From Mixophyes australis (taxonomy: Eukaryota; Chordata; Amphibia; Anura; Limnodynastidae), in assembly GCA_036250195.1 (NCBI GenBank), contig JAVHZZ010000002.1, positions 275,988,460 to 276,052,459 on the forward strand: a DNA stretch of 64,000 bases, written 5' to 3'. Below, in pieces: positions 10,171 through 20,392 of the stretch (the first letter of the stretch is position 1; each line of letters opens with the position of its first letter). The position numbers and the translations under genes were made by a program. Below the pieces are notes generated by a model. It was not told the origin of the DNA. It did no database searches and saw nothing but the letters and a program-made list of their open reading frames with translations.

Positions 10171-10649
10171 TGTGGCAAGATCCCGCTACTGCTGAAGCAC
10201 ACGCGAACAACTTCTTCCTTTTTATGTAGTTTTATTGTCAGGATGGTAAATGTTTTGACACCGTACAGATTTCACAGCAATACTTGGAGACCCTAAACGC
10301 TATCTAGACATAGCTCAGCTCTCTCAAGACCAGCCAGCTTACCCAGCGTTGATCTCCCTGAACAAATGGCACAAACAAGCTTTTATACATGTTACTCCTC
10401 CCCCAGCCTTAGCTTGATGGACAGGTGACACACCCACCTTCTCTTTAAAAGAAAACACCCATCAGTGGCTCTGTTTGCCCAGAAACACCCTGTCTGTTTG
10501 CTGAGAAGAAATCATGTAAGTTAACAAACTTTAAACTACACATACGTTTTTACCTGTTTTAATCTCAACCTAGGTGCATAACTGTGCCAATGTTTTATTC
10601 TGTTTGTATACTTTCTCTGCCTCTTGTCGGAAAAATGCCTCCCTTTGTT

Positions 10650-10652
<3 letters not shown>
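10171..10652 (-). repeat. Probable 5' LTR of the Gmr1-like element
   Basis: Inner edge TGTGGCAAG beside the PBS; outer edge proposed at 10652 so that the minus strand starts TGTAACA and ends CCACA. A minus TATAAAA box lies at 10381-10387 and an AATAAA signal at 10231-10236, a sensible U3-R-U5 order. No second LTR remains for comparison, so the outer edge is uncertain. Confidence 0.55.

Positions 10653-10690
<38 letters not shown>
10653..10690. repeat. (TA)n microsatellite
   Basis: About 38 bp of uninterrupted TA repeat between the Gmr1-like LTR and Penelope-related sequence. Confidence 0.9.
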
Positions 10691-10692
<2 letters not shown>

Positions 10693-10947
10693 CCAATATA
10701 GTGAACAAACGTGATCAACAATATACAATAAATCATATACAGCCGGCTGCTTTGCTTCAAGGCACCAAATTGAAGATGCAAAAACCTACATGAACATAAA
10801 AAGAAAAGCGCCAAACATAGTGTGATATCACAAATAATATATAATATATAAGTGTTCCAATATCCGCGTACCAAATTTAAATAAATAAGAGCTTATCTGG
10901 TTGGAAATTCAACTGAAATCCAAATTCTTTCCAGGGATGAAATGTAT

Positions 10948-11490
10948 TGTCACGGATCAGAGTAGAAATATAGCTGAGGAGTCATGGATAGGTGAAAAAC
11001 AAACAATGTTTATTTCTGGAGAACAGTTGATGACATAATATATTGCAGAGTTTACCAGATATACAGCTGATGCAGGTAAATAGGAGGTGAGGAAATATTC
11101 CAGGCAGCATGCACAGGGAAATGCACGGATAAGTCCCAGGTACAAATAAGGAACAGGTCAGCAGATAGTATGCTGAGATAGATCCCAATGCAGCATACAA
11201 TTACAGGAGCAAGGCAGGAGAAAGAATCACAAGGTGAAACCACAGGATATGACATCAGGATGACAACAATAACCAGCCCTGTGTGCTGGTAGTAACAGGT
11301 ATATAAAGGGAAAAAGAGACCACACCCAGGTGCATGGAATAATTGGAGAACAGAAAGGTTAACCCTTAAAGCACAAGAAATGCACAATAGCAGCACCTCT
11401 GGACATCAGAGGTACTGCTGCAACCACATAAAAAGAACAAATACAAATAATAAAGTCCAAAAGGTAGGAGCTGCCAGGCGGATCGTGACA
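10948..11490 (-). repeat. 3' LTR of the 4 kb LTR element
   Basis: 543 bp, plus-strand TGTCACGG...CGTGACA, nearly identical to 14397-14932 apart from a small indel (an extra GGAGAAA-type stretch near 11217) and scattered substitutions. Confidence 0.9.
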
Positions 11491-11506
11491 GTACCCCCTC
11501 CCTTAA
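11491..11506 (-). other. Polypurine tract of the 4 kb LTR element
   Basis: Minus-strand AAGGGAGGGGGTAC sits directly before the 3' LTR. It resembles the tract of the chromovirus at 2093, including the terminal GTAC. Confidence 0.75.
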
Positions 11507-12139
11507 GGGCGGATTCCAGATGCCCAAATTACCACCAATGTCTGAATTCATCAGAATCATAGTCCAGAATTGGGGACCCGGCAGAAAAGTCCTCGTCCAT
11601 GGGTGGAGAGGCAAAGGAGACCATGCCAGATGGAAGTTGAAGCACCGTAGAACCTCCTTTCTTTTTACTTCCTCCTCTCTTACGGGCCTTCCTAGGAGTT
11701 GGGATCTGCGCCAACTGGGAGGAGCACAAAGGTATCACTTGGCCAGATGAGATGGGTGGTACTGCTGATAATGTAGAGGCCCCGCAAGATGGCACTGCAG
11801 GGGTTGGAGAAAACTTTTTGATTACTGCCTCAACAAACCGTTGTAAGTCAAACAAGATGGGATCTTGAGTTTCAATAAATGGATTTGCCCATTCCAAAGC
11901 CTCTCCTTTAAAATACGTAATAAGGAACAGTACCCGTCCCTTGTGGGTTGTTAACAAGCTCTGGTATAGAGGGCATGTAAGAGGCGGCAAATTTCAGAAG
12001 GGCACAAAGTTGGGAAATGTGCCTCTCAAAGAAAGGCAACGGCTCAGACTTAGCACCCTCAGCAACAGATGGCTCGGACTTGGCAGCAGGCTTGACAGGA
12101 GACCCGGACTGGGCGGCAGACTTGGCAGCAGGCTTGACA

Positions 12140-12385
12140 GCAGGCCTGGACTGGGCGGCTGGCTTGGCAGCAGGCCCGGACTGGGCGGAAAGCTTGGCAG
12201 CAGGTCCGGACTGGGCGGAAGGCTTGGGAGCAGGCCCGGACTGGGCGGCAGACTTGGGAGCAGGCCCGGACTGGGCGGCAGACTTGGGAGCAGGCCCGGA
12301 CTGGGCAGAAGGCTGGGCAGCGGGCCCGGACTGGGCAGAAGGCTTGCCAGCAGGCTCGGACTGGGCGGCAGGCTTGCCAGCACTT
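12140..12385. repeat. 30-bp coding minisatellite (Ala/Gly/Pro/Ser units)
   Basis: Plus-strand units around GGCCCGGACTGGGCGG recur every ~30 bp with substitutions. Part of the gag-like repeat region. Confidence 0.85.
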
Positions 12386-12570
12386 TGAGAAGCCTGAGGG
12401 CAGACAGCACTTTGAGAAGCCTGAGGGCAGACAGCACTTTGAGAAGCCTGAGGGCAGACAGCACTTTGAGAAGCCTGAGGGCAGACAGCACTTTGAGAAG
12501 CCTGAGGGCAGACAGCACTTTGAGAAGCCTGAGAGCAGACAGCACTTTGAGAAGCCTGAGGGCAGACAGC
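12382..12570. repeat. 27-bp coding minisatellite
   Basis: Seven near-identical copies of a 27-bp unit beginning CACTTTGAGAAGCCTGAGGG. Translated on the minus strand it gives AVCPQASQS units. Confidence 0.9.
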
Positions 12571-12589
12571 ACCAAGTGGTAACTCGGGC

Positions 12590-12830
12590 TGAACCGCATG
12601 GACTGGCAACTCGGGGCTGGACCGCATGGACTGGCAACTCGGGCTGGACCGCATGGACTGGAAACTCGGGCTGGACCGCATGGACTGGCAACTCGGTCTG
12701 AACCGCATGGACTGGCAACTCGGGCTGGACCGCATGGACTGGCAACTCAGGCTGGACCGCATGGACTGGCAACTCGGGCTGGACCACATGGACTGGCAAC
12801 TCGGGCTGGACCACATATACTGTCAACTCT
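12590..12830. repeat. 27-bp coding minisatellite (one 28-bp copy)
   Basis: Units containing CGCATGGACTGGCAACTCGG repeat about eight times; the copy at 12600-12627 has one extra G, which causes the frameshift in the gag-like gene. Confidence 0.9.
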
Positions 12831-12834
12831 TCTG

Positions 12835-13175
12835 GAGCAGACTGGAGGGACAGGACCCCCTCTGGAGAAGACGTTAAGGGCAGCGCCCCCTCTGGAGAAG
12901 ACGTTAAGGGCAGCGCCCCCTCTGGAGAAGACTGGAAGGGCAGCGCCTCCTCTGGAGCAGACTGGAAGGGCAGCGCCCCCTCTGGAGCATACTGGAAGGG
13001 CAGCGCCCCCTCTGGAGCAGACTGGAAGGGCAGCGCCCCCTCTGGAGCAGACTGGAAGGGCAGCACCCCCTCTGGAGCAGACTGGAAGGGCAGCGCCCCC
13101 TCTGGAGCAGACTGGAAGGGCAGCGCCCCCTCTGGAGAAGTCTTTAAGGGCAGCGCCCCCTCTGGAGTAAACTGT
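12835..13175. repeat. 30-bp coding minisatellite
   Basis: Units containing CCTCTGGAGCAGACTGGAAG repeat eleven times or so; minus-strand translation gives FQSAPEGALP-type decapeptides. Confidence 0.9.
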
Positions 13176-13224
13176 AGCTCAGGAACAGAGACAGCGGCTG
13201 AAGACTCTGAACTGGAGACAGAGG

Positions 13225-13800
13225 CTGAAGACTCGGAACTGGACACAGTGGCAGGAGACTCGGAACTGGACACAGTGGCAGGAGACTCGGAACTGGACAC
13301 AGTGGCAGGAGACTCGGAACTGGACACAGTGGCAGGAGACTCGGAACTGGACACAGTGGCAGGAGACTCGGAACTGGACACAGTGGCAGGAGACTCGGAA
13401 CCGGACACAGTGGCAGCAGGCTCAGGACCGGACACAGTGGCAGCAGGCTCAGGACCGGACACAGTGGCAGCAGGCTCCAAGCTGGAGGCAGATGATGTGA
13501 CCTCGGAGCTGGAGGCAGATAATGACACCTCGGCACAGGAGACAGAGGCTGGCACCTCGGCACAGGAGACAGAGGCTGGCACCTCAGCACAGGAGACAGA
13601 GGCTGGCACCTCGGCACATGAGACAGAGGCTGGCACCTCGGCACAGGAGACAGAGGCTGGCACCTCGGCACAGGAGACAGAGGCTGGGACCTTGACACAG
13701 GAGACAGAGGCTGGAACCTCGACACAGGAGACAGAGGCTGGAACCTCGACACAGGAGACAGAGGCTGGGACCTCGGCACAGGTGGCTGGTGCTGGTGCCT
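13225..13800. repeat. Two adjoining 27-bp coding minisatellites
   Basis: 13225-13480 carries GACTCGGAACTGGACACAGT units (SSESPATVS); 13530-13790 carries CCTCGGCACAGGAGACAGAG units (EVPASVSCA). Both have a 9-codon period, so the frame is kept across copy-number change. Confidence 0.9.
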
Positions 13801-14383
13801 CAGGACAGGCGGGTGGAGCTGGCAGATTGGGTCTCTTCCCAGAGAACAGAAATGGTGGAGCATAAACAATTTTGGAATGCGGAGAGGAAATAACAGGAGA
13901 TGGTTCAGTAAGCTGACGTGGTCTACGGATGGGACAGTCCTGCAAGAAATGTGAATTGCTGGCACAGTAGAGACACAATATGTTTATTATTCTGCGCCGC
14001 CGCTTCTCTTCGGACAAATGGGGGCATGGACCACCTGTGAACCGGGAATTGGTTAAGCCATAGTTCTTTGTAAATGGCAAATTGGTAGTAGCACAATTAC
14101 CAGGTGCTGCTTGCCCAGATTCCACAGCAGAGAGGGTTGATGGAGAGAAATCACCTGTTTCTGCATTAGAAGAGACAGAGCCTGACAGCCTCCTGAGAGG
14201 GTCCATAAGCAGGGTAGAAAATTTAGCCAGCTGGGAGCGTAGTAGGATTATGTCCATTTGTAATGCCTGTAGCTGTGGCAATTCAAAGGCTGGTAAAGCA
14301 GACATGTTCCAAAAAATAAATGAAAAATTGATTGCAAAAAGGTCCCAGAATAAAAACTCTCACCTGACTCCTAAGCTGTTTGT

Positions 14384-14394
14384 GGGCTGGTTAT
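14384..14394 (-). other. Self-priming type primer-binding site of the 4 kb element
   Basis: Next to the 5' LTR the minus strand reads ATAACCAGCCC. It is perfectly complementary over 11 nt to GGGCTGGTTAT (14711-14721, minus) in the LTR, which lies about 27 nt after a minus TATATA box (14742-14747) and so should be the 5' end of the transcript. No tRNA-type TGG start is present. Confidence 0.68.
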
Positions 14395-14396
14395 AC

Positions 14397-14932
14397 TGTC
14401 ACGGATCAGAGTAGAAATATAGCTGAGGAGTCATGGATAGGTGAAAAACAAACAATGTTTATTTCTGGAGAACAGTTGATGACATAATATCTTGCAGAGT
14501 TTACCAGATATATAGCTGATGCAGGTAAATAGGAGGTGAGGAAATATTCCAGGCAGCATGCACAGGGAAATGCACAGATAAGTCCCAGGTACAAATAAGG
14601 AACAGGTCAGCAGATAGTATGCTGAGATAGATCCCAATGCAGCATACAATTACAGGAGCAAGGCAGAATCACAAGGTGAAACCACAGGATATGACATCAG
14701 GATGACAACAATAACCAGCCCTGTGTGCTGGTAGTAACAGGTATATAAAGGGAAAAAGAGACCACACCCAGGTGCATGGAATAATTGGAGAACAGAAAGG
14801 TTAACCCTTAAAGCACAAGAAATGCACAATAGCAGCACCTCTGGACATCAGAGGTACTGCTGCAACCACATAAAAAGAACAAATACAAATAATAAAGTCC
14901 AAAAGGTAGGAGCTGCCAGGCGGATTGTGACA
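14397..14932 (-). repeat. 5' LTR of the 4 kb LTR element
   Basis: 536 bp, TGTCACGG...TGTGACA, matching 10948-11490. A TATATA box at 14742-14747 (minus) drives the predicted start near 14721. Confidence 0.9.
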
Positions 14933-14937
14933 CGTAT

Positions 14938-15760
14938 TCAGCTGATCCAATTCATACTAGATCTCGATAGAACAAGGAATAATATAGTGTAGTAGATTCA
15001 TAACATCAAGTGTTTCTCATAAAATGCTTTATTAAGACACGTTCATTAAATAGCAAATTAATGCCCGTACATTAAGAATAAAGATATAAGGCTTATCTGT
15101 AGCTATAACTCTCTCATGCAGATGATCCCAGGAGAACGCTCACTGGTCAGGGAAGAACTCTCCAACGCAGGCTGAGAGGAACACAGATAGCACCTAGTCC
15201 CTTGAAGCGTTTCGTCGGAATGACTTTATCAAAAGGGTAATAACAGACACAAAAGAGTCCTTGCTTAAATAGTCTAAATGTCTAATTAATACATGGCATT
15301 TAGCAGCATAAGCATCGATTCCATAGGTCCATTTAATTCCACCTAGGATCGATGACATAATTTCCACTCAACATGCGATACGTCACTTCCTCTCTTCCTT
15401 CGATGCCAAAAGGGGTAACAATACATGTCTTTAACATCCGCCCTTTCTTCACTCATAAGAAAGGCAGTGATATTTGACAACAATATGTACTACATATATA
15501 GCACCATGCAATATAACAAACAACAAAAATAGATAACAACAAGAATTATATACATATATCACAGGATGGCTGCCAAATTACACTTAGGGCCTTTACAATT
15601 AAAATACATACTTAACATATGATCCATAAACATATATCATTAGCATATCTAACCCTCAAATACATTACATGATAATAATAATATAAAATATATAAAATAT
15701 ATACATATATATATATATAGATATATATAAAAAGATATATAAATATCAAGCATTACAATA
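14938..15760 (-). other. Penelope-like non-coding tail / pseudo-LTR
   Basis: AT-rich sequence between the LTR element and the endonuclease. No reading frame. It contains the hammerhead-like core at 15209-15232 and short TA tracts near 15690-15740. Confidence 0.5.
15209..15232 (-). ncRNA. Degenerate hammerhead-ribozyme-like core
   Basis: Minus strand: TTGATAA, then AGTCATTCCGAC (3-bp GTC/GAC helix) and GAAAC. This is the CUGAUGA...helix II...GAAA layout with two core changes, so probably inactive. Hammerheads are known in Penelope-like pseudo-LTRs. Confidence 0.4.
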
Positions 15761-16156
15761 CTAAAATACTTTAAAATATAAAATAAGAAAGGAAAAAAAA
15801 GGGGAGAAAACAAAAACACTAATTAGAACATATGAGATAAAAGGTGCTATTTCAAAAGCCTCATTGAGGTCTAACGGTGCTAAAGTTCCCAGTTTAAAAA
15901 TCCAAAACATCTCCCTACAAGCTAGTTTATTGGCAAGATTGCCCCCTCTTGGGCCAAGTACAACATGTTCTATAGCTTTAAACTTCAAAGCACTAGGATC
16001 TCCATTGTGAAATGTAGAGAAATGTCTCAAAACTGAGTGTGCATTAGATTTATTTTTAATTACCCGTATATGTTCTTGGATGCGTATTTTCAGCATCCTC
16101 TTTGTTTTACCTACGTATTTTAAACAGCAAGGGTATTCAAGTATATATATTACCAA
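15761..16156 (-). pseudogene. Penelope-like GIY-YIG endonuclease domain
   Basis: The nuclease that nicks the target for Penelope insertion. The frame opens with V-I-Y-I-L-E-Y-P-C-C-L-K-Y-V-G-K-T (a VIY...YVG variant of GIY-YIG), then an Arg-rich helix (KIRIQEH) with the catalytic Arg, and HSVLRHF further on. About 100 residues match the domain; the last 30 or so (rich in F, S, L) are probably read-through. It follows the RT at the expected C-terminal position, with a CxxC-type linker at about 16160-16440 in broken frames (C-F-K-C-N-V-C and DKPNIVFRKTRDLK). Confidence 0.8.
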
Positions 16157-16159
16157 AGT

Positions 16160-17605
16160 AGTTTGACAATTTTCCTCTTAATCTTTAACTCATTTTTATT
16201 ACTGGACTCAGAGAAGGTTTTACTACAAGGGTCTACCCATTTACATACATTACACTTAAAACATTTCCAAAAAACATTATTAAGTTTCGACAAGAAAGTT
16301 CCCTTTCCTCCTTCATATCCTTAGATTTTAACATACTAGGTGCCAATAAGACTTTAAGATCTCTGGTTTTTCTAAACACAATATTCGGTTTATCCGGTAC
16401 TACTGAACTCAGGATAGGGTTCATATTAATAATGCCTCAATGTTTATTGAGAGTATGTTTAATTCTTCTATTATCTATATTAAATTCAGTTATAAAAGGA
16501 ATTATTTATTTTTCAGTATTTTCTTTCACTTTATATATCAACATACTCTCTCTCTTCCTTTGTCTTGTTTTATTCAAGGCATTCTCTAATAATTCCTCAG
16601 GATAACCCTGATCTCTAAACCTCTCAGAGTAAATTTTTAGTTGGGTTTCACAAACATCCAGACTAGAACAATTCTTTTTTATCCAATTAAATTGGGAAAA
16701 TGGGATATTCTCCTTCCATTTTCCCAAATGACAACTATCATAATGTAAGTAACTATTACTATCTACCTCCATAATGTATGTCCAATATGACCGTCTCTAC
16801 CCTCCAAAATTAGATCTAGAAAATCTATACGATTTACATCAGTCTTAAATGTAAAAGTTAAATTGTACTCGATTAGCCCAATGAACTGGAAGAACTTCAC
16901 AAAATTCTCCTCAGGACCATCCCAAATTAAAATAATATTGTCAATGTAACGTTTATAAAAAATTATATTATAGCCAAACGGATTATTAGAATAAGTCTGG
17001 TCAGATTCCCACTTTCCCATAAAAAGATTGGCAGAGCTATGGGCAAATAGTGTGCCCATAGCTGTGCCACAAATTTGAACATAAAATGTCTCCAAAAATT
17101 TTAAATAATTATGTGAAAGAATAAATTCTATAAGTTAACATAAAAATTGCATATGATCAACATTAATATTAATATCTAATACCAAAAAATATTTAATGGC
17201 CTCCACTCCTTTCTCATGACTAATTTAATTATACAGGGCCTGAACATCAATAGTTACCCACCTGTTGATTTTCTCCACTTAAAAGATTCTAATAATTGCA
17301 ATAAAGAAGTAGTATATTTAAGGTAAGCCGGTAACTCAATAACATATTTCTTTAGGAAAATTTCCACATATTGAGAAGCAAAAGAAGTTAGGGAATCAAT
17401 CCCAGCTATTATGGTTCTACCCCGGGGTTTCACCAAAGATTTATGAATCTTTGGAAGGAAATAAAAATAGGGATAATATGATTTTCTTGAAATAAAAACA
17501 AAAATCCATCCCTATTTATAATACAGTTAATTAGGGCTTTATCCAATAGTTTTTGTAATTCAAATAGATTAGTGGGATCCTTTTCTATAACACGATAAGA
17601 ATCCA
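16160..17605 (-). pseudogene. Penelope-like reverse transcriptase (broken, YIDN active site)
   Basis: RT pieces in several frames. In 17605-17254: GRTIIAGIDSLTSFASQYVE, typical of Penelope RT. In 17095-16763: QICGTAMGTLFAHSSANLFM, then R-Y-I-D-N at about 16935-16950 where the family has Y-I-D-D, so a catalytic Asp is replaced by Asn; and FKTDVNRIDFLDL. In 16772-16506: the thumb with YPEELLENALNKTRQR. In 16424-16233: the linker to the endonuclease. Frameshifts near 17250, 17100 and 16500 kill the gene, and its N-terminus is lost beyond 17605. Confidence 0.82.
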
Positions 17606-18690
17606 GATCCAGAGCCAGATTCAGACCTCATGGGGCCCTAGGCAAGATACTGGTTTGGGGCCCTCCTCCCTGAAGCAATCCATAGCTCTATATTTTTTTA
17701 GCATAGCATATATTAACTTTTAACACCTACTAATAAAGATAGTGCAAACAATGGTATACCAAAAAATATTAACTTTTTAACTCCTTACCTAAAACAGAGT
17801 GCAAATAATGTTGTACAAAATTATTTATTCGCTTTAAATGCCTTATATCAGCCAAAGTGCAAAGAATGTTAAGTTTGCACTTTGATTTAAAGCTAAGAAA
17901 TTGTTAACCCAAACTTTATTTTACAGAAATACATATAACCATAAAAGAAGACTATGGACCATATCCAGATGGAGGCTCTGCCACATAATGAAATCTAACA
18001 GACTGCTGGTCTATTTATGACCTAGGGATGCTCCCACGCTGTTAGTGCAGAAAAAGCAATAAGCTTATGGACATGGTTAAACATCTCATTTGTATTTGCA
18101 TATTCCGTGATGCCCTCCATCATGCTTTTCACCATCACACTGTGCCCACAGCTCCCTTCATCATCACATTGTGCACTCCGTTATGTTTTTGCCCTTTCAC
18201 CACCACACTGGGTCCACTGCCCCTTTCATCATTGCACTGTGCCCTCCATCATGTTTTGCCCTTTCACCATCACACTGTGCCAACTGCCCCCTTCATCATC
18301 ACACTGTGCCCTCCATCATGTTTTTGCCCTTTCACCATCATATTGGCTGCACTGCCCCCTTCAACATTACACTGTGCCCTCCAACATGCTTTTGCCGTAC
18401 ATGTACCCCCTCATTCATCACATTACCCAGAGCTGGATTAAGGCTTTGGGGGGCCTGGGGCCCTTAAGTCAGGGGGGCCCCTAAGACTTAAAATTAAGAC
18501 AGTGGTTCCCAAACTTTTACAGTTTAAGGCACCCTTAGAGTCTCCATAAATTTTTCAAGTCACCCCTCCAAAATAATTACCGAGCTGTCCCGTTTTATAA
18601 GTAGTTGGGTCAAAATAACGTAATCAGTATTTAGGTCAGGACGGAAATGCTTAGTAAGTCGTTTGCAAAAATAATACACATAAATCCAAG
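17606..18690. other. Non-coding stretch with unassigned interspersed repeats
   Basis: No gene seen. Two G/C-rich motifs containing GGGGCCCT (17630 and 18460) recall common repeat edges. From 18500, CAGTGGTTCCCAAACTTTT resembles a hAT-type terminus, but I cannot find its partner. Confidence 0.4.
18105..18415 (+). repeat. ~66-bp minisatellite
   Basis: About five degenerate copies of a unit containing CCTTTCACCATCACACTGTG and GCCCTCCATCATG. It is open in all three plus frames because it lacks stops, which is not evidence of coding. Confidence 0.85.
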
Positions 18691-18694
18691 GGAA

Positions 18695-18696
<2 letters not shown>

Positions 18697-18746
<50 letters not shown>

Positions 18747-18896
18747 TTTTATATTATATTTCTGTCAAAGAATAATTTACAGCTAACTCACCCTGTGTCC
18801 CTGCATCATCTCCACACACTCTGGCCCCCTCTGCATCATCTGCACACACTCTGTTCCCCTCTACATCCACACTCCCTGTGCCTCTCTGCATCCACT

Positions 18897-18980
<84 letters not shown>

Positions 18981-19104
18981 TGCAGGACCCTCTATTTTAT
19001 TAATCATTATTAAAGTAATTATCGAAGCTTGCCACTTATATTAAAGCTTTAATTAGATTACATAAATATGTTTATAGAAATAAATAAATATAAATATATA
19101 TATG

Positions 19105-19138
<34 letters not shown>

Positions 19139-19317
19139 AGTGGATGGCTTCAGTAATTACTTTACTAATGATTAATCTAAGATTAATGTTCAATGTATAT
19201 TTATTGAAACATAGCTGATCAAATAAATAATCATATGTATATACATATTTAGGAAGACCACTCATAGCATGATAATTACTTGATTGCTTGATTAAATATG
19301 TAAAATGTAGCCAGAAC

Positions 19318-19410
<93 letters not shown>
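18697..19410. repeat. Cluster of (TA)n tracts
   Basis: Long TA runs at about 18697-18743, 18898-18980, 19100-19138 and 19320-19408, separated by unique AT-rich spacers. No gene. Confidence 0.9.
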
Positions 19411-19411
<1 letters not shown>

Positions 19412-19524
19412 CTCTTAATGCTATAGGTAGTTCCATTTGACATATTTGATCAAGTAATAATCATGCTATGAAGAGTCTTCTTAAATATGTATATACATAA
19501 AATGAAGAAATCATATGTATATAC

Positions 19525-20392
19525 TGTTATGAGCGTTTTGTCGTTATCCAATAACGATTGTCGAATCTCGATTTGTGTTTCCAACGCACAAATATTTATT
19601 CTCAAAAAAGTTGCAGAATAAATTCAAGCGAAATAATAATAAATACAGCAGTTACTTATCACAGGCGCTCTGGATCCGGTGTACAGTCATTCAGTCCTGA
19701 AGTCTGTGGTCTAGGTGACTGAACACTACATGAGAGCAACTGCTTATATGCAAACAGAGATACAGTGAAACAATGCAGGTGGTATAGCTTGCTTCTATTG
19801 GTCCAGGCATCAGGAGGGTCCAGGGGGTTACACATCATAGGCTGATTCAATCTAAGGAATCCAAAGGTGGGGGTCTCTCCAGGGGATGAGCTCTGTTCTT
19901 CCCACCAAACTGCTCTGTTCTTCCTGCCACACTCCAATTACAATCAGTCTATTAGCATTTGACAGTTAATAATCATATTAAAGGTTTATTCCCTGACATC
20001 AATAACTAGAGTATGCAATGTGCGATCTCTTCGCTGAATGCACCGAACAGCTGCTGATGTAAAGGGGATTACTATGATATTAGACATGACACATTTCTTT
20101 TAACCTGAACCATATGTATCACTAATATGCATATAACTTATAATATTACACATAAACACTACTATATTTCGACATAAATAATTATGTGTGGCAACTACGA
20201 TTAATGTGTACTTTTTACAAATGTGTGTGTTGGTGCGAATGTATACTAAAGTGTAAAAACTGTTATTGCCACGTGTTGCAGCTGGATACGCCCTTCCACG
20301 CCGTAGCGTGCTCTACGCATAATTTCAGACAAGGACAATAAGTTTGCTCGATATCAATTGAAATGACTTTATCCAATTTGCTGACTTCGACA
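19525..20392 (-). repeat. 3' LTR of ERV-A
   Basis: 868 bp, plus-strand TGTTATGAGC...CTTCGACA, matched by 28333-29199 and, more distantly, by 42142-42932 in inverted orientation. A minus AATAAA signal lies at 19595-19600 and a CATATAAG TATA-like box near 19742-19750. Confidence 0.93.

Larger units (their letters stand above)
6603..10652 (-). mobile_element. Gmr1-like Ty3/Gypsy retrotransposon, 3' truncated
   Basis: Minus-strand element with a candidate 5' LTR (10171-10652), tRNA-Leu-like PBS, gag with a SCAN-like segment and CCHC knuckle, protease, integrase (7446-9011) and then RT (6603-7382). Integrase before RT is the copia-like order known for the Gmr1 branch of Ty3/Gypsy; both domain sequences are clearly Gypsy-type. 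The element ends inside RT at the junction with the chromovirus LTR, so RNase H and the 3' LTR are missing. Frameshifts occur near 7170, 7444, 9120 and 9840. Confidence 0.85.
11529..14305 (-). pseudogene. Rearranged Gag-like protein: CCHC knuckle, repeat arrays, C-terminal capsid-like region
   Basis: Starts at an ATG (14305) about 80 nt inside the PBS. Residues 1-40 form a helix rich in Leu/Gln like sushi Gag N-termini. A CCHC knuckle (C-L-Y-C...H...C) lies at residues 111-124. Then come successive Pro/Ser/Ala-rich repeat families: units such as EVPASVSCA (9), SSESPATVS (9), FQSAPEGALP (10) and PVHAVQPEL (9). A single extra G near 12612-12616 shifts the frame; the next frame (12816-11908) continues with AVCPQASQS (9) and PAPKSAAQSG (10) units and the start of a capsid-like segment. 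A second shift near 11945 leads to RVLFLITYFKGEALEWANPF, a typical Gag capsid block, and an acidic tail ending at 11529. In normal Gag the capsid precedes the knuckle; here the order is reversed with repeats between. Function unknown. Confidence 0.72.
10948..14932 (-). mobile_element. Non-autonomous gag-only LTR retrotransposon
   Basis: 3,985-bp element with two closely matching LTRs (10948-11490 and 14397-14932), TG...CA ends and a 5-bp target duplication with one mismatch (TGTAT at 10943-10947, CGTAT at 14933-14937). Inside are a PBS, one long gag-like coding region and a polypurine tract, with no protease, RT, RNase H or integrase. It must therefore have been mobilised by a relative, probably of the sushi lineage given its self-priming PBS and gag features. 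The internal coding region is mostly tandem repeats and is rearranged compared with normal Gag. Confidence 0.85.
10691..17605 (-). mobile_element. Penelope-like element, interrupted by the 4 kb LTR element
   Basis: The minus strand carries a Penelope-type RT followed by a GIY-YIG endonuclease (15761-17605), then about 800 bp of non-coding 3'/pseudo-LTR sequence with a hammerhead-like core (15209-15232). The LTR element at 10948-14932 sits inside this non-coding part: its 5-bp target duplication TGTAT/CGTAT flanks it, and 10691-10947 continues the Penelope-type tail. The 5' end is lost near 17605, within the RT N-terminal region. There are many stops. Confidence 0.7.

Noticed and set aside
12382..12570. 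CRISPR-like regular direct repeats
   Set aside because: The 27-bp units are contiguous with no unique spacers, and the genome is vertebrate; this is a coding minisatellite.
11941..13865. Long plus-strand open frames (about 190-213 codons) opposite the gag-like gene
   Set aside because: They follow tandem repeats with periods divisible by three and lacking stops in several frames. The minus strand has the ATG, knuckle, capsid block and LTR/PBS context.
18067..18484. Three overlapping plus-strand frames of about 100-125 codons
   Set aside because: They are translations of a 66-bp minisatellite in all three frames.
18795..19436. Frames containing long Tyr-Ile repeats
   Set aside because: Direct translation of (TA)n microsatellites.
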